This document shows positions 1-13,000 of a stretch of 64,000 nucleotides of DNA, piece after piece (positions within the stretch are counted from its first letter, which is position 1; each line of letters opens with the position of its first letter). Below the pieces are notes generated by a model. The model was not told the origin of the DNA. It did no database searches and saw only the letters and a program-made list of their open reading frames with translations. Origin of the DNA: Actinomucor elegans (Eukaryota > Mucoromycota > Mucoromycetes > Mucorales > Mucoraceae); NCBI GenBank assembly GCA_026027325.1, contig JAMSLZ010000006.1, positions 1,426,001 to 1,490,000 on the forward strand. Direction: 5' to 3'. The position numbers and the translations under genes were made by a program.

Positions 1-1
1 A

Positions 2-613
2 AAAACTGTAAAGCCTATACAATCTCAAGATTCCCTTCATGCCCGTTTCATTGCAAATTCGAGCGATATTAGTATTCATTCCACCCACCAAGTTCATCCA
101 CTATCGAATCCCAAGATGATACCATCCAACTCTACCACCACTGTGACCATAGAAAGCAATCCTACTATTTTGGCGATTCGTCGCAAGAAGAGTGATATCG
201 ATCGACACGGTCCCGCCTCCAGCTTTCCTACCCGCTCACCTGCTTTGGCAGTTGGCAATGAAAAAAATAAGCGTCGTTCGGCAAGCAATGTCACTACCAT
301 CATTGCCTCATCACCCAATACCGGAGGTAATATTCATATTCATAGTAGTACAAGTAGTAGTAGTAGTAGCAGCTATAGTAATAATATAAAACCAGTATGC
401 CCATTACCGTTGCTGAGAGCGTCTCAAAGCGCAGGAACAGTCAGACGGTCTCAGTCGATGCAAGCCCCGGCATTAGATTACGTGGTGCGTAGAAAACGAT
501 CGGCTTTGGGATTCAACTCGTCTTCGTCTGCAGATTACGATCTATTGGGACCTCAAACTACATCACCAGACATGGCGGGGACTTTTGCTACCAGCTGGTT
601 AGGGAATAAATGA
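2..613 (+). CDS. C-terminal part of a Ser-rich hypothetical protein (5' end outside window)
   Basis: The frame is open from position 2 through the stop at 611-613, so this is the end of a longer gene cut by the window edge; the internal ATG at 116 need not be the start. The visible 203 residues are polar and probably disordered: rich in Ser, Thr, Asn and Arg, with an in-frame AGT/AGC run (about 348-372) coding a Ser stretch. Several basic R-x-x-S patches (RRSQS, RRKRS) would suit phosphorylation by basophilic kinases, which is inference. No domain is recognised and no function is proposed. An AATAAA lies at 689-694, about 75 nt after the stop. Confidence 0.6.
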   Translation, partial: KTVKPIQSQDSLHARFIANSSDISIHSTHQVHPLSNPKMIPSNSTTTVTIESNPTILAIRRKKSDIDRHGPASSFPTRSPALAVGNEKNKRRSASNVTTIIASSPNTGGNIHIHSSTSSSSSSSYSNNIKPVCPLPLLRASQSAGTVRRSQSMQAPALDYVVRRKRSALGFNSSSSADYDLLGPQTTSPDMAGTFATSWLGNK

Positions 614-1060
614 TCAACAATGTACGTGGTATTTTGATCGAAAACAAGCTAGCGCATATGTTCTGTAATACTATGTATCTCTTATAAAAATAAATTATAT
701 TCTGGACTTTTATCAATATATATATATATATATATAACATGATCGCATGTAATGCGTCGATCTTGTTAGTGCCTTGTGGGATGTCCTAGACTATCAAATG
801 ATATTATTATTGTGCCAATTTCCGAATTCAGGAAGAACGATGCATAATCAACCATTGTATTATAATGAAGTTGTATTCTATATAATATATACAGCGCCTC
901 GTTCTGAGCATGAAGCACTAGCTAGACGAGGCATTTGACCAAGTCGACTGAAATCAAAAATCGAGTATATATTATGATATGAAATAATAAACTTTGCTAC
1001 TAATTATTATCATCAAATGAAATATATCTATTGTACTGCAGGTTTAAAAAAAAACAGGTT

Positions 1061-1131
1061 TAAATGGATGCAGACACTCATTTTGATCGTGGATTAACTA
1101 ATCAAGTGCATCATTTGGTCGAAATCAATCG
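1061..1131 (-). repeat. Dispersed repeat copy (degenerate)
   Basis: On the minus strand it reads as a diverged version of the family: a GTCAAAT-like core becomes GACCAAATGATGC, followed by a CAAAATGAGTG block and TGCATCC. Confidence 0.45.
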
Positions 1132-1204
1132 CATGCTCATGCTATTGAAATAAACTAATTCATTGTTTATCGTCAAGAAAAAAAAATAAAACATGTACTT
1201 TAGT

Positions 1205-1265
1205 AGATACAGCTGTGCATTCTGAACATGCATCACCACTCCAATGCGACATTCGGCCAAGAACA
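1205..1265 (-). repeat. Dispersed repeat copy
   Basis: The minus strand carries the block GGCCGAATGTCGCAT, then a TGATGCATGTTCAGAATG segment, in the same order as the other family members. Confidence 0.6.
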
Positions 1266-2865
1266 AACAAGATTAATGTACCATAAACATTTTATTGTTA
1301 TTAGTCGTTGATAATTCGTTCTGATTGGTGTCTAGACCTCTAGTTTCATATTTTCTACTATAGTAAAATCGCTATGTCGTCCAAACAATATTTGTGTGTT
1401 TCGATGGCACCTGTTAAACAATTGTTAAGATTGAATCCAGTAATTTCAGACAGTCTACGTCATGATTCTATTTATTGGATTATGGAGATTTAGTTAAATT
1501 ACACAGCTGAGCAAGAATTTCAATTGCATCCAGTAATTTTACAATACTTCGTCATCTTGAATTTTATTGGACAATGAGAACTGACAATTGAGTCCACAAT
1601 ACAACAAAAACTTTCAGAGGTTGGCTTCAAACTTATAAGAAATATATAGAGTATGGTACTCTTTTGAATGAATATTTTTTTGTAGTTGTTCATTAAAGAA
1701 CGCAGAAATCATGAGTACATTATATCAATAGTATGAGTGATGGCAGGGTAGGCTTAGTGTTTTTTGGATCATGATCTCTATCAGTATTTTTGAGGTTTTA
1801 ATAGATGTAACAGTATATTTTGAACATGAAGTATCCTTATCAAATGTGGTATATCTGATTGTAAGGATAATTTCGCGTCTCGAAACTTCACAGCTAATAT
1901 CTTTTAAACATAATAACAATATAACTTGTAGTTCACAATGAGAACTGTAGTATAGCAGCTGCGTTTAAGTTAAACAAAGATTCCAGTTAATGCAGTAGTC
2001 TAAAATGCCAATGAAACATTAAATATATGCGATATTGGACAAAGATCGATCAAGGGATCTATATATTACTAGATTGTTATATGAAAAAAAAATATGAAAA
2101 TTACAACGAATTACTAAAAAACAGTATACCCATTGTATTTCAATTAAAAAATAGACTTAATAGATGCAATTGCCCATTATGAATATGCAATAGCCATCAA
2201 ATTCGAAATCAAATTAAACTAGAATCAATTGAGAGGGCTAGAAACGTTGGAAAAATTGCATAATCTTAAGCCCAAATTTCTAGAAAATACTTTTTCTTTT
2301 GTGGAGAATGAAGACAACATTTAAAAGACATATTTTATAAGCAATATAGGTTTGGTATATTTGTAAGTGGCTAGTATTATTATTTCATATTTTTATGAAT
2401 GGTAAATATGCGAGTTATAGATATATTTCTACATATATCTAGTAATCGAATTTTTCTAGATAATTCAGCCAATTTGAAGAAAATTCTAATAATCTTGCAT
2501 TAGTTGGTGTAAAAACCAACCCTCCGCAAACTATGTTATAACATTTCTTTCCCATTACTGTTTTATTATTAATATTATTACTCAAAAATCGTATCAGAGT
2601 AAATTCAAAAGGTATATCTAGAAATTCACTTACATGACCACCATCCAATGAAACCCCCGTTTACTTTTTTTTCCATTGGATGGCGGCGACTCAGCAATTG
2701 TGTTCCAGATGAATTGAATAGTTAACTTTGCAAAGACACTCTGAATCCCCACCGAGTTTGCTTTTTGGGTAACATCTACGTCATGAAAAGATAGAAAACA
2801 GTTTCGGGTTTCTCCAGATTTTTTATTTTTTTATTTGTTTCTTTTTTTATCAAGTAAAACACGAT

Positions 2866-5158
2866 ATGACACGAATGGAGCGTAGTATACCAGATGTATA
2901 CAATGAGCCCCATTTGTTTGATCCCCCGAGCAGCTCATTCGAACAAGAACATGACGACGCAGAAACGCCCATGTTGCCTTCAACAGCAGCGTCCACTCTT
3001 TCAAATACAAATAAAAACACGTCGTTTATTCGAGGACCCAATAATACCTTGAAGATCATATTTTTGACGCTTTGCTTAGCCGGGTAAGTAACTAAAGAAA
3101 AAGAAAAAAAAGGTATTGTGTCGTAAGTGAAATACTAAATAGTTTAATATTTTATGCAGACTTCAGTTTACATGTAAGTTCCATTTATTTATTAGTATAC
3201 TACTGGATTATTCTAAAAAAATGAATCGTGAAATAGGGACAGTAGAAATGGCTTATGGTACGGATTTGCATATAAAACAACGAGGCTCCATACTAAATAC
3301 GTATACGCATATATAGGCACACCATACTTACTTTCATTGGGGTTATCTAAATCTTACATGTCTTTAGTATGGATTGCTGGTCCTTTATCGGGTAAGAAAC
3401 AAAGACATTACCTTAGATTGATCTCTGATATGTGCAATTAAAAAAAAAAAAAAGGTTTGATTATGCAGCCCATTGTCGGGGTTATCTCTGATGGTTGTAA
3501 ATCAAAGTGGGGAAGACGAAGGCCATTTTTGTTGGGTGGAAGTATAGTAGTAGTATTCAGTTTGCTGGCCATTGGTTGGACAAGAGAACTCACTTGGTTT
3601 TTTACGAGACAAGAGCAAGGTGACACGGTAAGAGAAGATATAGAAAGAAAAAAAATTTTCATTGACGGTTGTGTGTCGATAGTTTAAAACCGTTTCTATT
3701 ATCATAGCAATCGCATCTATCTATATACTGGATTTTAGTGTTAATTGTGGTGAGTGGGATATACATGCAATTGCAAGAATGAGTCATTGATATTTGTATA
3801 AAAAGTGCAAGCATCTTGTAGAGCGTTAATTGTAGATTCTTTACCGCCATCTCAGCAAGAAGATGGTACAGCTTGGGCCGGAAGGATGGTAGGCCTAGGT
3901 AACGTAGCAGGCTATTTCATGGGTTATGCTGACCTAGTACGTGTATTCCCCTTTTTTGGAGATACACAGTTAAAAGTGCTTTGCATGTTTGCGACTATTG
4001 TACTCTTGGGATGTGATTTTATAACATGTTATACAGTGAAAGAAAGAGTTTTAGAACAAGACTCTCCAAGAAGGTATACATAAACTACACTATATCATAA
4101 ACTCAGACTGATTTCTTGTTAATAGACAAAAGAGCGGCTCACCATTTGCTTTGTTTTCAGATATTTTTCGTAATATTTGGAACCTGCCAACACCAATTCA
4201 GCGAATTTGCAATGTTCAGTTTTTTGCATGGATAGGCTGGTTTCCTTTTCTTTTTTATTCAACTACTTGGGTAGCAGAAATATATAACGAGACAGTCCTG
4301 AGTGATGATGACGGCAAAATAACCGACAAAGTGGGTCAAGCAACCCGCGCTGGCTCATTCGCGTTCCTTGTATATTCACTTGTATCTTTGTCATCTTCGT
4401 TCTTGTTGCCATTGCTTGTCTCACCATCCGGCTCCAACCAGTACAATTCAGATGATAATGCGTTTAGTTTGCGATTGTTTGGCAAAAAAGAATATCATCT
4501 GACTTGCTTAAATTACTTGAAGGTGCCCTTTTTGACATTACCGCGCGCATGGACCTTGAGCCACTTTATCTTTTGTATCTGTATGTTTTCCACTATACTC
4601 GTCTCTGATGTTACTGCTGCTGCTATAGTGATTGGTTTCTGCGGTATCAGCTGGGCTACTTCCATGTGGGCTCCGTTCTCTTTACTGGGTGAGTACATCT
4701 CCGAGCAAGAGGCTAAAGCAGGAAACGCAAATGAAGGATTTGTGTATAACCATGCAGATATGATGGCCTCAAGAGCAAGTTTGGCTGGTATTGGAATGAT
4801 TGGAACAGAGCCTGCTATTTATCACCCGGTCGCTACTGAAGAGGAAGATATTGAAATGTTAGGAGTTAAAGATTCAAATGAAATGCAAGCCAACAGTAGC
4901 AACGCTCAAGCAGAGGGAAGTCACAATAGAAATAACACTGAAGAACAACATCCAGAAGCAGCAGCAGGTGTACTATTGGGAATCCACAATATGTATATCG
5001 TTTTGCCTCAGTTTTTGGTCACTTTTTTGAGCAGTATTCTATTTCGGATACTAGAAAGTGGAGAAGAACGAACAGATACCATTGGGATCATATTACGAAT
5101 TGGCGCAGTAATGGCTGGCATAGCAGGATTTATTAGTCTAAGGATAAAAAAAGACTAA
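2866..5158 (+). CDS. Sucrose/alpha-glucoside:H+ symporter (MFS, SLC45/SUT-like GPH family)
   Basis: Predicted plasma-membrane, proton-coupled disaccharide importer. Eight exons keep one frame: 2866-3083, 3160-3173, 3237-3257, 3317-3391, 3455-3627, 3683-3749, 3806-4073, 4126-5158, giving 622 aa. The N-terminal 60 residues are polar and cytosolic. A GLQFTW-x-VEMAYGTPYL segment in TM1 and the loop SDGCKSKWGRRRPF (residues 121-134) match the signature of plant SUT, animal SLC45 and S. pombe Sut1 transporters (family knowledge). About twelve hydrophobic segments follow, with a long polar loop rich in Glu, Asn and Gln before the last two. Exons 2 and 3 are only 14 and 21 nt but restore the conserved sequence exactly. 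AATAAA at 5216-5221. Substrate (sucrose, maltose or another glucoside) is inferred from the family only. Confidence 0.88.
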
Positions 5159-5813
5159 TTTGTATTTATATATTATATCTATGTGTGATAACTGAAAAGC
5201 AGCATCCATTTATTCAATAAAAAAATACCAAGTGCTTTGTTGTTTTGACACTACAATGAGTGTTCGATTAGTAATACTGTCAATAATTAGGCAAAAAAGG
5301 GGGTACAGTTAAATAACAGGTGAATTACATAAAGTTTATATAAATATATGCTCATCTCTAGTGATCTGTATTGGTTTCTTGATTTATTTGAGATGTAATT
5401 TACAGTAAATCGCGTTTCTTGTTTGGCGATGATTGCAATGCGCACTTCCAAAATACCTCTCGTGAAATAAATAAATAAATAAATAGATCAGCAGAAATTC
5501 AAGTTATAGGTTGATATTCCAGGGAATATATAGGGTATAATGCGTTCTTTCATATGACTATTTTTTTTTTTTAATAATTTTAAATTAAAAAAAGGTGCTA
5601 AAGTTCTTCAACATATTCCATTTTTTCCCTCTAGAGTACAAATTTATGTCAATTTTTCGTACTAAATGTTTCCTAATAGAAAATAAAACTAAATTCTTCA
5701 CAAGTTTATATGAGGATTAGCACTTGTGTTTTCAATTTATTGACTGGAAAATTTTCTGGTTCAAAAAAAAAAAAAAAAAAAAAAATACTAGCCTGGTAAA
5801 CTGGTATGACGCA

Positions 5814-5880
5814 CTGACCGATCTCGGTTAAATGTCACATCTGATTAGTAGTTCATGCTCGGAATGAACTTCTGGCAAGA
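5814..5880 (+). repeat. Dispersed repeat copy (well preserved)
   Basis: Contains GACCGATCTCGGTTAAATG, then CACATCTGATTAGTAGTTC and ATGCTCGGAATGAACTTCTG. One of the best matches to the family consensus. Confidence 0.7.
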
Positions 5881-6641
5881 AGTCTCTATTTAGCTTCAAT
5901 ACTTGTATAGTATACGTGTTTTTCTTTACGTTTGAAGTTATTACCTTCTCCTAAAAGCTTCGATTAAATATTTTTCCATGAATGCAGGTTTAGAGTACCC
6001 TGCCCCACACTGACCTACGTGTAACACGGTTTCTTTACAAGTTGATCTCCCGCTACATTAGACTTTAAGGTAACGTGAAAAATGATGGTTTCATTGGTGC
6101 CTTTCCTTTTGACAAGGAATCCAATGAACAACCAGTTCGAAAATAGCTTTTTGAGGGTGTTTTGCATGATTTGGAATCACCCATGAAAGAAGGGATTAAA
6201 GTACAAGTTGATACTGGTTAAGTGAACGACCAGCCTTTGTAGATAAAGAGCCAAATCAAAGTTGAGGTGTCAAAAATGTCATCAGCTGCAGTGCACTGAT
6301 CCTTGATTATTAATTCAACGAGAACTTGCAACATATAGACAATACATCTAGAGCATTAAAATAGATAACACCTATATGTCGATAGTTTCTCAAGCAAGTT
6401 GCTTTTGAATATTAATAAAAAAAAACAAAATAATAATAATAATAATAATAATAATTTAAAGTATAGTCAATTGAACCTCCGGGAAGAAGATGTGGTCCAT
6501 TCAAACGCTACCATTTTTCTTGTCTTAAATGTTCGGTACTACATCCAGTATTACATCTTCTAGTTGGTTTATACTTTTAATATGTGACATTTTTGGTAAA
6601 ATGTGAGTCTTGCCTACGTGAGAACAAAAATGCTTTGCAAG

Positions 6642-6681
<40 letters not shown>

Positions 6682-6980
6682 CGAGAAATTCAATATTGTT
6701 AGGACGCGTATATCTTACGTGTATCATTTCTTTTCCCGAGAGAAAGGGCATCTATTCAAGTGACCGTTTTCTAAGGATCTATCATCATTGATCTTTTTCC
6801 GTAGAGTACAACTAAGCTTCCTAGTGAGCGAATAGATGAAACAGTCAGATAAAGATCAAAAAAGATAATGCATCATGAGTAATCATGGATCGATGATCTC
6901 TGCATATTTATAAGTAGTTCAACTGATAAGTTGCCAAACGTTTTTGCACCTTAATGACTCAGAGAAAGATGTCTCACAAT

Positions 6981-7058
6981 CACGTGTATATCAGCCAATT
7001 ATTGGACCTGATTACTCACTGTCAAGTCCCGGCAGGCCTTTGAGCTTAGGGTATATAA
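6981..7058 (+). promoter_or_regulatory. PDX1 core promoter: CACGTG, CCAAT palindrome and TATA box
   Basis: A CACGTG E-box (6981-6986), the palindrome CCAATTATTGG (6994-7004) and TATATAA (7052-7058) lie in order upstream of the PDX1 ATG at 7126. The TATA box sits 68-74 nt before the ATG, leaving room for a short leader. Which factors bind is not shown by sequence. Confidence 0.5.
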
Positions 7059-7125
7059 TGAAAAAGCATCTATATTTTAGACTTTTCTTTTCTTCTTTCT
7101 CTTTAACTTTAAGAAAATCATCTCA

Positions 7126-8234
7126 ATGTCTGCCTCATTCACTGTTCCTGCTAACCTCCACGCCAACAAGACCGAAGAAAACGGTTCTGAAGGTCAAACC
7201 TACAGCATCAAGGCTGGTTTGGCTCAAATGTTGAAGGTTTGTTAATCATCATGACTATTAGATATGATATTCATACAAACTATATAGGGTGGTGTTATCA
7301 TGGATGTCATCAACGCTGAGCAAGCTAGAATTGCTGAAGAGGCTGGTGCTTGTGCTGTCATGGCCTTGGAACGTGTCCCTGCTGATATCCGTAAGAACGG
7401 TAAGTTTTTTAAAAAAAAAAAAAAAGTTTTTTGTCGCGTATATCCTAATGAATGTGTAGGTGGTGTTGCTCGTATGTCTGATCCTCAAATGATCAAGGAA
7501 ATCATTGAAGCTGTTACTATCCCTGTCATGGCCAAGGTCCGTATCGGTCACTTTGTTGAAGCTCAAATCATTGAATCCATTGGTGTCGACTACATTGATG
7601 AATCTGAGGTCTTGACCCCTGCTGATGAAGCCAACCATATCAACAAGCACAACTTCAAGATTCCTTATGTCTGTGGTGCCAAGAACTTGGGTGAGGCTCT
7701 CCGTCGTATCAACGAAGGTGCTGCCATGATCCGTACCAAGGGTGAAGCCGGTACCGGTAACGTTGTTGAAGCTGTCCGTCACATTCGTACTGTCAACTCT
7801 GAAATCCGTCGTGCTTCTTCCATGACCGATGAAGAACTCTATGCTTATGCCAAGGATCTTCAAGCTCCTTTCAACTTGCTCAAGGAAACTGCCAAGCTCG
7901 GTCGTCTTCCCGTTGTTAACTTCGCTGCTGGTGGTGTTGCCACCCCTGCCGATGCTGCTCTTATGATGGTAAGTTTTATAGATCGTGTAACGAGAGATTA
8001 GATCAAACTAACTCGTAATATTAGCAATTGGGTTGTGATGGTGTCTTTGTTGGTTCCGGTATCTTCAAGTCTGGTGATCCCGCTAAGCGTGCTAAGGCTA
8101 TTGTCCAAGCTGTCACTCACTATAACGATGCCAAGGTTTTGGCTGAGGTCTCCGAGAACCTCGGTGAGGCTATGGTCGGTATCAACTTGGATACTTTGAG
8201 CGAAAACGAAAAGTACTCCAGCCGTGGATGGTAA
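7126..8234 (+). CDS. PDX1: Pyridoxal 5'-phosphate synthase, synthase subunit (PdxS/Snz family)
   Basis: Makes pyridoxal 5'-phosphate from ribose 5-phosphate, glyceraldehyde 3-phosphate and ammonia supplied by the PDX2/Sno glutaminase; cytosolic (alpha/beta)8 barrel forming dodecamers (family knowledge). Exons 7126-7236, 7288-7399, 7460-7968 and 8025-8234 give 313 aa, the usual length. Catalytic residues known from B. subtilis PdxS are present with a constant offset: Asp43 in GGVIMDV, Lys100 in MAKVRIGH (first imine lysine) and Lys168 in [10 protein letters not shown] (second lysine). The phosphate-binding [11 protein letters not shown] near the C-terminus is intact. Codon use is biased toward C/T-ending codons, unlike most neighbours, suggesting high expression. 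AATAAA at 8365-8370. The PDX2 partner is not in this window. Confidence 0.97.
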
Positions 8235-8759
8235 ACAATCTAAATCTACTTAACACATACATATCTATCCCACTTCAAAACTATTCATCATATTCACCGT
8301 GGAGCGGGAAAAAAAGAACATTTATGACTTTGTATAGAACTTTATAAAATTCTCGTTTATATATAATAAAACACATTTGCAAAAGAGAAATTACCTTCTT
8401 GTCTATCTTCCTTTGGATTGCGTAGCATGGGTCCACACTCCCAAAACAGTTACAAAATACTAAATCAATTATTTAAATGACCGCAACAAAAGGCTTGTCT
8501 TACAAATAAAATCATACGGTTACTCAATAAAAGCAGTAAAAAGATGAATGTGAGCCATCAAGAAGGTTCCTCGTATCATCAAATGGTAAAGCATAGTATA
8601 TTGTCTCTGAATGGACACATGTTTGACCGTAACGCTTGGTGCAAACACGTCTTATCCCTAAAAACTTGTTGAGTATTTGTTACAATCGGCTCTTGATTTG
8701 GGTGAAAATCTCGGTAGACAGGTAATAGATTATGCTCGAATGGATTATTATAGCATCAT

Positions 8760-8793
<34 letters not shown>

Positions 8794-10038
8794 ATGTAGT
8801 ATTTTTACCTGTTACTATAGTATCGATAAAAGTATTTATACTAGATATGCAGACATGTTAATTTCGTTATTATAGTCTTTTCTCGGAACTACCAACTGCT
8901 GCTATTAGCAGATTCAAGACTCTCATTGGATGGGGAAATGGTTACGGGGTCCACCAAACTGCTCAATAGGAATTCTAAAAACCACAATCATGCTTTTGTA
9001 ATCTAGATGGTTATGCTTTGCTAATTGGGTAGCATACGCTCTTTACATTTGTAACTAAAAACTCTCATATAAAATAATTGAGCAAATCAGATTATACAAC
9101 GTTTTTACTTTCTGGAGCAATAGTTTGCCTTTTGTCCCCTTGCAAAACTCATATCGATCAAAAGATTTTTTGATTATATACAATTTATATTGAACATATA
9201 AGGCTTAAATGTCCACTAATGTCCTCTTTGCATGGCTTTATTAATTATGTACACTTGCATTCACTGGTTGAGCATTTCATTCTCCATAATCTATTCGCTT
9301 GGTTTTGAAGTCAAGTATTGAATAATTAGTAGTAGTATGACAGTTTTCACGATATAATCTACGTATTATACTGTTAGTTGCTTGTATCTTGATTGCACGG
9401 ACTGTACAGTGATATGATATCAATCAAGCTTTCGGACAATCATGCAACCATGTGGAATATAATATATATCTCAAGCTATGCAATTAAGAATTGGTCTTTT
9501 TAACTTATGCATATCCTTGTATTTTACCTTGCTCATCTTGACACAGATAAATTATGTATCATGAAACTAAACGGAAGTTATATTTTACTTCTAGTCCAAA
9601 TGATAGGTCATCACTCATCTGCACCAAGGGCATATAGATACTTTTACGAATGATTATTGACTTTTGGAGGCATTGTCATAGGTTTGACAGTCCGTTCTTA
9701 ACTCAAGAAAGAAGTGCAGAGCCAATCAGTTTGAATTTTTTGTAGTACTTCCTAAACATGTGGAAGAATAGATACAAAGGTTGCCCTGATAACTTCGGAT
9801 ATTGAGCAATAGTATCTCATTGTACTCAATATCAACATTACCATTAAATACGTCTTAAGATACATATACATCTCTTTTTTAAAACCAGTTTATTCCAAGC
9901 AAAGCCTATAGCCATACTATTAATTATATAATTTAAGCAATTTTTTGGTTTTTATAAATATATTAAGAATATAGTGTATATATGGTTGTAGTAGTCTAAA
10001 ACTGTAGTATGTATAGTGTGAAATAATTAGATATATTT
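8235..10038. other. Intergenic region between convergent PDX1 and ABC transporter genes
   Basis: 1.8 kb without a credible ORF. Its one clear structure is a nested inverted repeat around a (TA)n run, listed separately at 8718-8812. Confidence 0.5.
8718..8812. repeat. Nested inverted repeat with (TA)n centre
   Basis: Outer arms ACAGGTAA (8718-8725) and TTACCTGT (8805-8812) surround inner arms CATTGCATATAT and ATATATGCAATG, which close on a (TA)n run at about 8763-8790. The outer arms are spaced unequally, so it is an imperfect cruciform or foldback. Confidence 0.6.
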
Positions 10039-13000
10039 TTATATGGCAGAAAGTGATTGTTCTTGAACCATTTCAGAGTAGATACTTTTCAAGGCTAAAA
10101 GTTCCCAATGAGTGCCTTGTTCAATAATGCGACCATCTTTAACGACACAAATAAGGTCTGCGTTTTGGATAGTAGAAAGACGATGAGCGATAGTAACAGT
10201 CGTTCTTCCCCCTTCTTCAAGAATATTATCCAAAGCTTCCTGTACTGTACGCTCGCTTTCTGAATCAAGAGCAGAAGTGGCTTCATCTAGCAATAAGATA
10301 CGAGGTTTTCGGATTAAAGCGCGAGCTATAGCGATTCTTTGCTTTTGGCCACCAGAAAGCTGAGATCCCTTATCTCCTACACGTGTATCATAGCCCTGAG
10401 GAAGACTACTGATGAATTGATGGATGTTAGCTGATTTAGAAGCTTCTTCAACTTGCTCTTGAGAAACTTCCTTTTGATCATCAACACCAAAACGAATATT
10501 TTCACCAATTGTCATATCAAAAAGAACAGGTTCCTGACCAACGAGTGCCATATGGCTACGGAGGTTGTTAAGAGAGTAGGATTTAACATTTTGACCGTCG
10601 ACAGAAACAGTGCCTGCTAGAGGATCATACCAACGCTGAAGCATACCCGTCACGGTTGATTTTCCGCATCCACTGGGTCCCACAAGAGCAATCGTTTGAC
10701 CGGCTTTACCTGATAGATTGAACTCGCCATCAAAGATAGTGACATCTGGACGTGCAGGATAGACAAACTTGATACCCTTGAGATCAATATCGCCATTAAT
10801 AGATCCAAAAGCAGGCTCCAAACCCTCCAATTCAGAATCAATTTCAGGTTGACGTTCAAGCACTTCAAATGTAGCAATAGCAGCATATTTTGCCTTTGAA
10901 AAAGCGCTTACAAATGCAGAACTCCTACCAGCGCCTTCAGATGTAGTCATAATGACCATCATGGTTACAAACATTTGCTCAAAGGTAATGTTTCCGTTCA
11001 TGATCAAACGAACACCCGCATAGAAAGCGATGGCGCTTGTATATAGAGCGGCAGAATGAGTGAGAGCAAAACCAATAGAAGACAAGTAGGCTTTTCGTTG
11101 AGCAAGCTTGTGAGGAAGTTCAGTAGCGTGGAAATAGCGATTTTCAAAGTGAGATTGCTTGTTTAATGCAGTAACTGTACGGATTTCTCTAATAGCTTCG
11201 CCTGCTACTTCACCGCTTTCGGCGTTGGCTTTTTTAGTCTTGTCCTCATAGCCAATATAGACCTTGTATTCATAAGCAGAAGCAAACATGATAAAAGGCG
11301 CCATCAATAGAATGATAAGTGTCAGAGCCCAGCTATGAATAAACGCGATGAGCAAACCAACAATCGCAGTAACCATGAGTTGAGCTGCATCACCCCATAC
11401 TTTAGTGATCATTTCGTTCACGTTGCGAGCATCAACAGCCAATTTAGAAGTTAAAGCGCCAGCATTATTCTCCTCTCGATCAAAATAACCAACTTCTTGT
11501 CGCATGTAGGCTGCAAATATTAATCCTCGTAAGCGCTTTGTGTAGTATTCTCCTGCAATTTCAAAAGCTAATGTTTGACCGCCAAAGCCGACAAAAGAAG
11601 AAATACCCAGAATGACGAAGAGGAATGCATAGAGGTTGGCACCTTGCAAAGGACCAAATCCAGCATCTATGTTAGGATCACTAATGACCGTAATCACTTT
11701 GGAAAACAAGAAAGAATACAATGGGAATATAGAACCAGCAATGATAGCTGTGAAAACACCGATAGCAAGTAATGGCCACTCGGGACGCATTTGAATGAGA
11801 ACTTTACCAACAGGAGCGTTTTGCTTTTTCATCATTTCCTTTGCTTCTTTTTTCTTTTGTAATTTGAGATCATATGCGTCGATAGTGACTGAACTACTGT
11901 TCCTAGGAGCCACGCTATGATGGTATACGCTAGACTTTTCATCACCTACAAAGCTTTCATGTTTGGATTGCAAACGTTCAAGAGCCTCTTCCTTTTCTTG
12001 AAGCATAGCTTGATGTTGGAGTTCAAACTGTTCTTGTTGAAGAAGCGCTTCAGGGTCCATATCTTGGCTGGAATTGTCTCTTTCAACGTTGATAGCTTGC
12101 TTGCGAACCAAATCAGCATAAAGGCCGTTCTTTTGAAGTAATTCGTTGTGATTGCCTTGTTCTATAATGTCGCCATGATCCATTACGACAATTAGATCTG
12201 CATTGACGATCGTGGAGAGACGATGGGCCACAACAATAGTAGTGCGGCTAGCAGAAGCTTTGTCGAGAGCATATTGCACCTAAACATTCAATTGAGATTA
12301 ATGCTGCTTCTAATTGGAGTTTCAAGTTATATAGTACTTACGAGACGTTCCGATTGAGTATCCAATGCAGATGTAGCCTATTGAATCGTTATTAATTTCA
12401 TAATCTTGAATGTATTAACACCAAATCTTGGCTTACCTCGTCTAGTAGTAATATTGGAGGGTTCTTCAAGATAGCACGAGCGATAGCAATACGTTGCTTT
12501 TGACCGCCTGAAAGCATACCACCATGCTCTCCTACAAGAGTATCATAGCCTTTAGGTAGCTGAGAGATAAACGAATGACAATTGGCTTCTTTGCAGGCGT
12601 TAACAATTTCATCTTCTGACACATCTCGACTGCTGCCCATAGCCAAGTTTTGACGAATGGTCATGTTAAACAAAACTGGTTCTTGACCAACAACGCCCAT
12701 GTTTTGACGCAACCACTTAACGTTGATATCTTTCAAATCATGCCCATCGATTGAAACCGAACCAGATAATGGATCATAAAAGCGCTGAACGAGCTGCACC
12801 GCAGTAGATTTTCCCGATCCACTGGATCCAACAAAAGCGACAGTCATACCAGGAGAAATCTTCAACGATAGATCTTTTAGAACTATGAGATTAGGACGTG
12901 TAGGGTAACTAAATGTAACGTTTTTGAATTCAAGCTCTCCAGTAACAGATTTGGGAATGATACCAGTCTCAGAGTCAATGTCAATATCAGGAACACGATC

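Larger units (their letters stand above)
614..2865. other. Gene-poor intergenic region (2.25 kb)
   Basis: No credible coding exon. It holds the 3' end signals of the Ser-rich gene, a (TA)n run near 716-735, and two or three degenerate minus-orientation copies of the dispersed GATCTCGGTCAAATG repeat (near 1061-1131, 1205-1265 and, weakly, 2160-2220). The last 200 bases, with T-rich tracts at about 2820-2850, are presumably the promoter of the downstream transporter. Confidence 0.5.
5159..7125. other. Intergenic region with A-runs and one repeat copy
   Basis: No convincing gene. It contains long A runs (about 5763-5785 and 6643-6680), an (AAT)n run near 6432-6455 and one dispersed-repeat copy at 5814-5880. 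The stretch 6085-6300 reads partly like decayed coding sequence but has several stops. The last 130 bases are the PDX1 promoter. Confidence 0.5.

Noticed and set aside
6085..6300. Protein-like relic (GVLHDLESPMKEGIKVQVDTG-type translation)
   Set aside because: Several in-frame stops and no family match; too weak to call a pseudogene.
6603..6791. ORF with a long Lys run
   Set aside because: Created by a genomic A tract; no similarity or splice structure supports a protein.
7258..7863. 201-codon minus-strand ORF opposite PDX1
   Set aside because: Same effect: C/T-ending codon bias leaves the complementary frame open. PDX1 is unambiguous and the antisense product matches nothing.
11575..12141. 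Plus-strand ORFs inside the ABC transporter region
   Set aside because: Shadows of the minus-strand exon; the ABC frame is continuous and conserved there.
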